From assembly GCA_964351025.1 (NCBI GenBank), contig CAYGLV010000030.1, forward strand, positions 1 to 27,371: a stretch of 27,371 nucleotides of DNA. Reading direction: 5' to 3'. Positions 23,310 to 27,371 of the stretch are shown here, in pieces. The DNA is from CAYGLV01 sp964351025 (GTDB lineage: Bacteria > Actinomycetota > Thermoleophilia > Gaiellales > Gaiellaceae). Numbering within the stretch: the stretch's first letter is position 1; each line of letters begins with the position of its first letter. The notes under the pieces were generated by a model that was not told the DNA's origin, did no database searches, and saw only the letters and a program-made list of their open reading frames with translations. The translations under genes and the position numbers were made by a program.

Positions 23310-24443
23310 TTAGTTCGTGTCATAGGTGACGTTGCGGTTTGAGATTCCGTCGAGGTACTCGGCCCCGAAGTCGGTAAGCATGTAGCGACCGGCGACTTGC
23401 TTCGGCTGGACGAGGCCCCACTCGCGGGCGCGTGCGATGTAGCCCTGAGCGTTCGTCGCTGCGACGCTCTCACTCCAGTCACCCCGCGCAGTGCGGAATG
23501 CCTCAATAACCCCGAGCCTGTTGGGCTGCTCGGCCGCGGCCGCGAGCACGGTCTGAAAGCCCCACCAGTCGCCGGCGGAATGTGCGCGGAGGTGAGACAA
23601 GAACGTCCGCGCCAGCTCGGCGGAGTGGGGCAATACGAGCGAGATCCCCTCCAGGCGCCGTAGTAGCTGCCAGCCTTCAGAAGTCAGGCCGATCAGCACG
23701 CCTCCGTCGTGCGCACGCTTGACCTGGCATACGCGCCATGCGAAGAGCGCCCCTTCGACGCCGAGCCGGTCGCGCTTGCCGTTGAGCACCGACCCGATCG
23801 CGAAAGCTCTGAATCCGCCGGCGGCGGACTGCGGCTTCTCCCGGTTCGTCGGGAAGAGCGCCGTTAGCTTCTGGCCCGCCGCTGTCTCGAGGCTGCGTAG
23901 GGCGTCGGCGTAATCCCACGCCTCGGCCGTTACCTCGTCGATGAAAGCCTCGTAGGGCACGGGCCCTGACTCGACGCGCTCGGCAAGCCGATGTGCGACC
24001 CAGAGAGAGGGGTAGTCCCGGTTGTGCATGCCGAAGAGTGGGTCATCGTTCACCTCGGCCTCGCCGTCCGCCATCGCGGCCCCTTCTCTTTCGAGGCGGA
24101 GCAGAGTTGCGCCCAGATCGTTCATCCCGATTGCAGTCGTCCGGGCGCCCTCGATCAGCGGCGGATTCGTCACCATCGAGCGTTCGGACTCGGCGTCCCG
24201 TAACGTCGACGGTGCTTCAACTCCGGGCGTCGCTGACGACCTCGGAGGCCGAACGAGCGCACGAGGCTCGTCAGGCGCTGGCTGGTATTTCAACTCGAGC
24301 AACAGATTCTCCGCAGCGTCGCGGAAGAACTCGGTCCGCGTGGAGTATCCCCCGAGGCCTGAGACGATCGCCTCATCGATTTCTCGAATAAGGACCAGCG
24401 GCAGCGGAATCTTTACTACTCTTTCTGCCGTTCGGTGCTCCAT
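23310..24443 (-). CDS. Ribbon-helix-helix DNA-binding protein with unknown C-terminal region
   Basis: This 377-residue protein has an N-terminal ribbon-helix-helix domain (residues 8-53: V-V-K-I-P-L-P-L-V-L...Y-S-T-R-T-E-F-F-R-D-A-A-E). A linker leads to a large helical region I do not recognise, whose last 150 residues (L-I-G-L-T-S-E-G-W-Q-L-L-R-R-L...L-V-Q-P-K-Q-V-A-G-R-Y-M-L-T-D-F-G-A-E-Y-L) look like winged-helix modules. It has no visible nuclease motif. It starts at an ATG after a very strong GAGGAGGAAGG ribosome binding site and heads the operon with the GHKL ATPase. Its promoter contains a perfect TGTATATACA palindrome, suitable for RHH autoregulation. It may be a DNA-recognition partner of the ATPase. 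Confidence 0.78.
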   Translation of the reverse strand: MEHRTAERVVKIPLPLVLIREIDEAIVSGLGGYSTRTEFFRDAAENLLLELKYQPAPDEPRALVRPPRSSATPGVEAPSTLRDAESERSMVTNPPLIEGARTTAIGMNDLGATLLRLEREGAAMADGEAEVNDDPLFGMHNRDYPSLWVAHRLAERVESGPVPYEAFIDEVTAEAWDYADALRSLETAAGQKLTALFPTNREKPQSAAGGFRAFAIGSVLNGKRDRLGVEGALFAWRVCQVKRAHDGGVLIGLTSEGWQLLRRLEGISLVLPHSAELARTFLSHLRAHSAGDWWGFQTVLAAAAEQPNRLGVIEAFRTARGDWSESVAATNAQGYIARAREWGLVQPKQVAGRYMLTDFGAEYLDGISNRNVTYDTN

Positions 24444-24460
24444 ACCTTCCTCCTCTGCGT

Positions 24461-24470
24461 TGTATATACA
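24461..24470. promoter_or_regulatory. TGTATATACA palindrome at the RHH promoter (candidate operator)
   Basis: A perfect 10-bp palindrome overlaps the end of the -10 box and the predicted start of the RHH-GHKL transcript. RHH proteins often bind such short palindromes, so self-repression by the first gene product is likely. Confidence 0.5.
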
Positions 24471-24499
24471 TCATATCATAAGAAACACAGACCTGGCAA
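24470..24499 (-). promoter_or_regulatory. Promoter of the RHH-GHKL operon
   Basis: On the minus strand TTGCCA (24499-24494) is followed by 18 bases and TATGAT (24475-24470). The surrounding 60 bases are far richer in A and T than the rest of the window. The ribosome binding site lies at 24445-24455. Confidence 0.55.
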
Positions 24500-24716
24500 C
24501 AAATATATCTAAGGTACTCGCAGCATATCTGTGAAGAGGCTCCGGCGCGCTTGAGGTCGGGAATCGGCGTGGAGGAGCGCTGTTACGCACGAACCAGAGA
24601 GCAAGGCTCGGGTCAGAGTGGTCGCCGGTTCGAGGCTGTTTGCTCCACGTGTGTGCTGTGCTAGCAGGCCTTCTTGCACTGGAACGGCGGGAGAACGTGC
24701 CGTCCGACGGCGAACG

Positions 24717-24722
24717 TACGAT
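24717..24722 (+). promoter_or_regulatory. Putative -10 box for the leaderless methyltransferase
   Basis: TACGAT ends 7 bases before the GTG at 24730. The ribosome-binding-like GGGAG at 24689-24693 is too close to the alternative GTG at 24697 to work well, so a leaderless start at 24730 fits better. Confidence 0.42.
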
Positions 24723-24729
24723 CGCCTCC

Positions 24730-25803
24730 GTGGATTGCTACCGCCTGATGGATCTCTTCGCTGGCTGCGGTGGCATGACGCGCGGCTTTGTCGATACAGG
24801 CCGGTTCGAGTCCGTGTTCGCCGTTGAGATGGACCCCGACGCGGCGGCGACGTACGGTGCGAATTTCGGCTTCGACCACATCTGCTGCGGGAAGATCGAG
24901 GACGTCTCGAAGTTCCCAGCAGCCGATGTCGTGATCGGGGGCCCGCCGTGCCAGGGTTTCTCTCCGCTCAATCGAGATGGTGTCGGATTGGAACGCCGGG
25001 CGCTGTGGCGCGAGTACGTTCGGGCGCTGACCGAGAGCGGTGCCGATGCCTTCGTGATGGAGAACGTGCCCGAGCTACTTCGCTCTGCCGAATACGCCGA
25101 CTTCAAGCGTGCGGCGGAGAAGCTCGGCTACCGCGTCAACGGACGCGTCCTCAACGCGGCGGACCACGGCGTACCGCAGCGCAGGCGGCGCGCGATCGTC
25201 ATCGGCTCCCGTCTTGGCGAAGCTCCGTGGCCCGAGCAGACGCACTTCGAACCCGGCCGCGTGCCGCTGTGGGGCCGGCCTTGGCGGACGTTCCGAGACG
25301 TTGCAGGCGACCTGCCCACACGTCCAGACGGGAAGAACTGGCATGTCGGCAGAAACCCGCGGCCTGACAGCATCCGCCGCTACAAGGCGGTTCCCCGCGA
25401 CGGAGGTAACCGGTTCGAGATGCAGCGCAACCTCGATCGCGCTGGGCTCGCACATCTCGTTCCCGCCTGTTGGCGCCGGAAGACCTCCGGCACGACCGAC
25501 GTGTTCGGGCGGCTGTGGTGGGACCGGCCTGCGTTCACCATTCGCACTGAGTTCTACAAGCCGGAGAAGGGTCGATATCTGCACCCGACCGCGCATCGCC
25601 CCATCACGGTGCGTGAGGCGGCGCGCTGCATGAGTTTCCCCGACGACTTCGTGCTCCCCACCGATCAGCCGATGACGTCAGTCGCGCGCCAGGTCGGGAA
25701 CGCAGTGCCCCCGCTGCTCGCCCAGACGATCGCCGAAGCGCTGGCGTCGGCGCTCGACGAGCGCTCGACGGTCGGCCACGCTGCCCCCGGCTGGGCTGCG
25801 TAG
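24730..25803 (+). CDS. DNA (cytosine-5-)-methyltransferase
   Basis: The 357-residue enzyme transfers a methyl group from AdoMet to C5 of cytosine in a DNA target. Motifs in order: motif I D-L-F-A-G-C-G-G (8-15), motif IV G-G-P-P-C-Q-G-F-S with the catalytic Cys74, motif VI E-N-V-P (111-114), motif VIII Q-R-R-R-R (150-154), and motif X Q-V-G-N-A-V-P-P near the C-terminus. The variable target-recognition region lies between residues 160 and 300. The recognition site is unknown. It is divergent from the RHH-GHKL operon and convergent with the HNH gene (5 bases apart). No classical type II restriction enzyme is adjacent. Start: the GTG at 24730; the frame opens at 24640. Confidence 0.93.
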   Translation: MDCYRLMDLFAGCGGMTRGFVDTGRFESVFAVEMDPDAAATYGANFGFDHICCGKIEDVSKFPAADVVIGGPPCQGFSPLNRDGVGLERRALWREYVRALTESGADAFVMENVPELLRSAEYADFKRAAEKLGYRVNGRVLNAADHGVPQRRRRAIVIGSRLGEAPWPEQTHFEPGRVPLWGRPWRTFRDVAGDLPTRPDGKNWHVGRNPRPDSIRRYKAVPRDGGNRFEMQRNLDRAGLAHLVPACWRRKTSGTTDVFGRLWWDRPAFTIRTEFYKPEKGRYLHPTAHRPITVREAARCMSFPDDFVLPTDQPMTSVARQVGNAVPPLLAQTIAEALASALDERSTVGHAAPGWAA

Positions 25804-25808
25804 AGCGC

Positions 25809-26540
25809 TCAGAGGTCTGATCTGTCTCTGCTCGGCGCCGGGATGGCGTCATGGCACACGTTGCAGAGGGTCTCCAGGTTCTCGTCCTCCGACCCGCCGC
25901 CGTGTGCAACGGCGATCCTGTGGTGGACCTCGACAAAACGTTTTCCGTGGGTCGGCGGGTCAACGACGCTCCAGCCACAACGTCGGCAGCGGTACCCGTC
26001 GCGCTCGAGGATTCGTGTCCGCTGTTCGGCCGAGAGCCGCTCGTTCGCGGGCAGCGGGTCAAGCGCCTCGAGCACGTACTCGCCCGGTCGTAGTCCTGTC
26101 CGGTCGAGATGAGACGTGATCAGATAGCCGTGTTCTACGCGGAGTTCGCGGATCCGGCGCCCGACCTCGTGGATGTTCGCGACGTAACGCAGCTCGTCCA
26201 TGGTCACCGTCTTGCCGACGTTCGCTTTCAAGAAGGCAAGAATGCGGTCTCGGGCTCCGTGCTCAGGGTCGCGCCGGACGCGATTCATCAGCCGCCAGCG
26301 CACTGCCTGCTCGAGGTCGGGCGTCGGTGATTCCAGGCGGTACGTCGAGTCTCGGCCCTTCCTCACAACCGTGATCTCGTAGCCGTGCTCGACCCTCAGC
26401 TCGCGGATCCGTCGTGCCCACTCCGCGATGCCCGCTACCTCTGCTATTTCACGGCCGGGCACGTTCTGCCCGACCCGGCTGGTCAGGTAGTCGAGAATGC
26501 GTTTGTGCGTGACAGTGAGTCCCGGCACCGCGCGGACCAT
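25809..26540 (-). CDS. HNH endonuclease with duplicated N-terminal DNA-reading domain
   Basis: The 243-residue protein has two copies of a small winged-helix-like domain (about 11-58 and 97-142), each ending in the identical R-R-I-R-E-L-R-V-E-H-G-Y. An HNH nuclease domain follows (175-235): C185-x2-C188, the catalytic V-E-V-H-H (206-207), N221, then C226-x2-C229-H230. HNH domains nick or cut DNA. Here the twin domains could contact two half-sites. It is the candidate restriction nuclease for the neighbouring cytosine methyltransferase, with which it converges. The ATG at 26540 is 24 bases from the divergent glycosylase start. The frame extends upstream to 26846 but that part overlaps the glycosylase. 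Confidence 0.82.
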   Translation of the reverse strand: MVRAVPGLTVTHKRILDYLTSRVGQNVPGREIAEVAGIAEWARRIRELRVEHGYEITVVRKGRDSTYRLESPTPDLEQAVRWRLMNRVRRDPEHGARDRILAFLKANVGKTVTMDELRYVANIHEVGRRIRELRVEHGYLITSHLDRTGLRPGEYVLEALDPLPANERLSAEQRTRILERDGYRCRRCGWSVVDPPTHGKRFVEVHHRIAVAHGGGSEDENLETLCNVCHDAIPAPSRDRSDL

Positions 26541-26564
26541 ACTCGTCTGCCGGATGCACCGTGG

Positions 26565-27227
26565 ATGCGCCGACAGGTGCTCTCTTGGTTCGACCGGCAC
26601 GGGCGAGACTTCCCCTGGCGACGTACGCGCGATCCGTTCGAGGTGCTGATCGCCGAGGTGCTGCTGCATCGCACCCGTTCGGACGTCGTCTCCGTCGTCT
26701 TCGAGGACTTCATCCGTCGGTACCCCGATGTGGGTTCCCTGGCTTCGGCCGCACCGGACGAAGTTCAGCACGCGCTCCGACCCCTCGGGTTCTCGCACCG
26801 GTCGGCGAGACTTCCGATACTCGCGAAGGAGATTGTGAGACGGCACGGCGGCGAGGTGCCCCGCTCACGCGCGGAACTGCTCGAGCTCCCGGGAGTCGGG
26901 AACTACATCGCGAACGCCGTTCTAAGCGTGGCGTTCGGCGACCGGGTGCCTCTGCTCGATCCGAACGTGATCCGCCTCCTCGGGCGCGTGTTCGGTCAAT
27001 CCTCTGCCCGAGCGCGGCCGAGGGATGACCCGGCCCTATGGAGCTTTGTCGCCGCGCTTCTGCCGAGGAGACGCGCGCGGGAGTTCAATCTGGGCCTCGT
27101 CGATGTCGGGGCAGTTCTCTGCTTGCCGCGATCTCCGCGCTGTCCGGAGTGCCCTCTTCGGTCGCGTTGCTTCGCCTACCGGTCCGAAGCGGAGCAGTTC
27201 GGCGAGTGGCCGCCCGGGCACTCCTAG
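26565..27227 (+). CDS. Mig-like mismatch DNA glycosylase (EndoIII/MutY superfamily, Fe-S)
   Basis: The 220-residue protein shows the helix-hairpin-helix motif L-P-G-V-G-N-Y-I-A-N-A-V (108-119), a catalytic Asp132 in L-L-D-P-N-V-I-R, Glu31 in A-E-V-L-L-H-R-T, and a [4Fe-4S] cluster C186-x6-C193-x2-C196-x5-C202. Tyr114 stands where bifunctional EndoIII has Lys, as in the archaeal T:G mismatch glycosylase Mig. The start R-D-F-P-W-R-x-T-R-D-P also matches Mig closely. Mig enzymes are encoded beside cytosine methyltransferases and remove T from T:G pairs made by deamination of 5-methylcytosine. That is the likely role here. Start: the ATG at 26565. MutY is the main alternative, but the C-terminal domain of MutY is absent. 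Confidence 0.85.
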   Translation: MRRQVLSWFDRHGRDFPWRRTRDPFEVLIAEVLLHRTRSDVVSVVFEDFIRRYPDVGSLASAAPDEVQHALRPLGFSHRSARLPILAKEIVRRHGGEVPRSRAELLELPGVGNYIANAVLSVAFGDRVPLLDPNVIRLLGRVFGQSSARARPRDDPALWSFVAALLPRRRAREFNLGLVDVGAVLCLPRSPRCPECPLRSRCFAYRSEAEQFGEWPPGHS

Positions 27228-27262
27228 CGGCGTATCGGGGCTGCCCGGCGACCGGCGCGGAC

Positions 27263-27268
27263 GATAAT
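27263..27268 (+). promoter_or_regulatory. Putative -10 box for korA
   Basis: GATAAT ends 6 bases before the ATG at 27275, again the leaderless spacing seen in this window. There is no ribosome binding site. Confidence 0.45.
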
Positions 27269-27274
27269 GATCTT

Positions 27275-27371
27275 ATGACCGCTCGGATGGCCCCGCGCGA
27301 GTTCGTGGACGGCGCTACGGCGATCGTGCGCGGCGCGCTCGACGCCGGCTGCACGTTCTTCGCCGGCTACC
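27275..27371 (+). CDS. korA: 2-oxoacid:ferredoxin oxidoreductase alpha subunit, 5' fragment
   Basis: Only the first 32 codons are inside the window. They read as P-R-E-F-V-D-G-A-T-A-I-V-R-G-A-L-D-A-G-C-T-F-F-A-G-Y, the N-terminal pyrimidine-binding segment of the alpha subunit of 2-oxoglutarate/2-oxoacid ferredoxin oxidoreductases, which convert a 2-oxoacid plus CoA to acyl-CoA with ferredoxin as acceptor. It marks the border between the defence island and core metabolism. The start is the ATG at 27275; an ATG at 27287 is also possible. Confidence 0.72.
   Translation, partial: MTARMAPREFVDGATAIVRGALDAGCTFFAGY

Noticed and set aside
24615..24650. A GGTTCGA sequence reminiscent of a tRNA T-arm beside the defence island (possible attachment site)
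   Set aside because: Flanking bases do not form a T-stem or acceptor stem, and no duplicate was noticed elsewhere.

Overview
The window is GC-rich DNA with many GTG starts and tight overlapping operons. It probably comes from a deep-branching actinobacterium, for example of the Thermoleophilia/Gaiella type. This is inferred from a DUF3618 / actinobacterial holin / DUF4389 run, an NrtR-like regulator, a secreted prokaryotic phospholipase A2 and a korA start. The taxonomy is not proven from the sequence. A TANNNT-like -10 box lies 6-8 nt upstream of many start codons, which suggests that leaderless transcription is common here.

Layout. (1) 1-2823 is accessory: a HEPN-containing protein, a DUF6933 protein, and a HicB/HicA toxin-antitoxin pair arranged divergently. 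(2) 2980-6910 holds an NrtR-like Nudix regulator with its own promoter and inverted repeat, followed by three paralogous medium-chain dehydrogenases, two of them a tandem duplication, and a small coupled ORF. (3) 6985-8487 is an unusual SDR with an N-terminal four-cysteine motif. (4) 8600-14908 is the most novel block. Two alkaline-phosphatase-superfamily hydrolases are followed by a three-gene operon: the E1-alpha and E1-beta subunits of a 2-oxoacid dehydrogenase, then a protein in which a lipoyl domain and an E3-binding domain are fused to a left-handed beta-helix (hexapeptide) acyltransferase instead of the normal E2 catalytic domain. I infer a route in which an acyl group from a 2-oxoacid passes from lipoyl directly to a sugar or surface-glycan acceptor. 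(5) 14957-20836 is mostly housekeeping or envelope: beta-carbonic anhydrase, two membrane proteins, a secreted phospholipase A2, an aldo/keto reductase, a DUF4389-holin-DUF3618 membrane operon and a small coiled-coil protein, closed by a strong UUCG hairpin. (6) 20994-27227 is a putative defence / restriction-modification island: an operon of a ribbon-helix-helix protein and a MutL/MORC-like GHKL ATPase, a C5-cytosine methyltransferase, an HNH endonuclease with duplicated DNA-reading domains, and a Mig-like T/G mismatch glycosylase. (7) The window ends in the first codons of a 2-oxoacid:ferredoxin oxidoreductase alpha subunit.

In the island, the methyltransferase would mark self DNA, the HNH protein and GHKL/RHH pair are candidate effectors or sensors, and the glycosylase would repair T:G mismatches made when 5-methylcytosine deaminates. 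No rRNA, tRNA, CRISPR array or insertion sequence was recognised.
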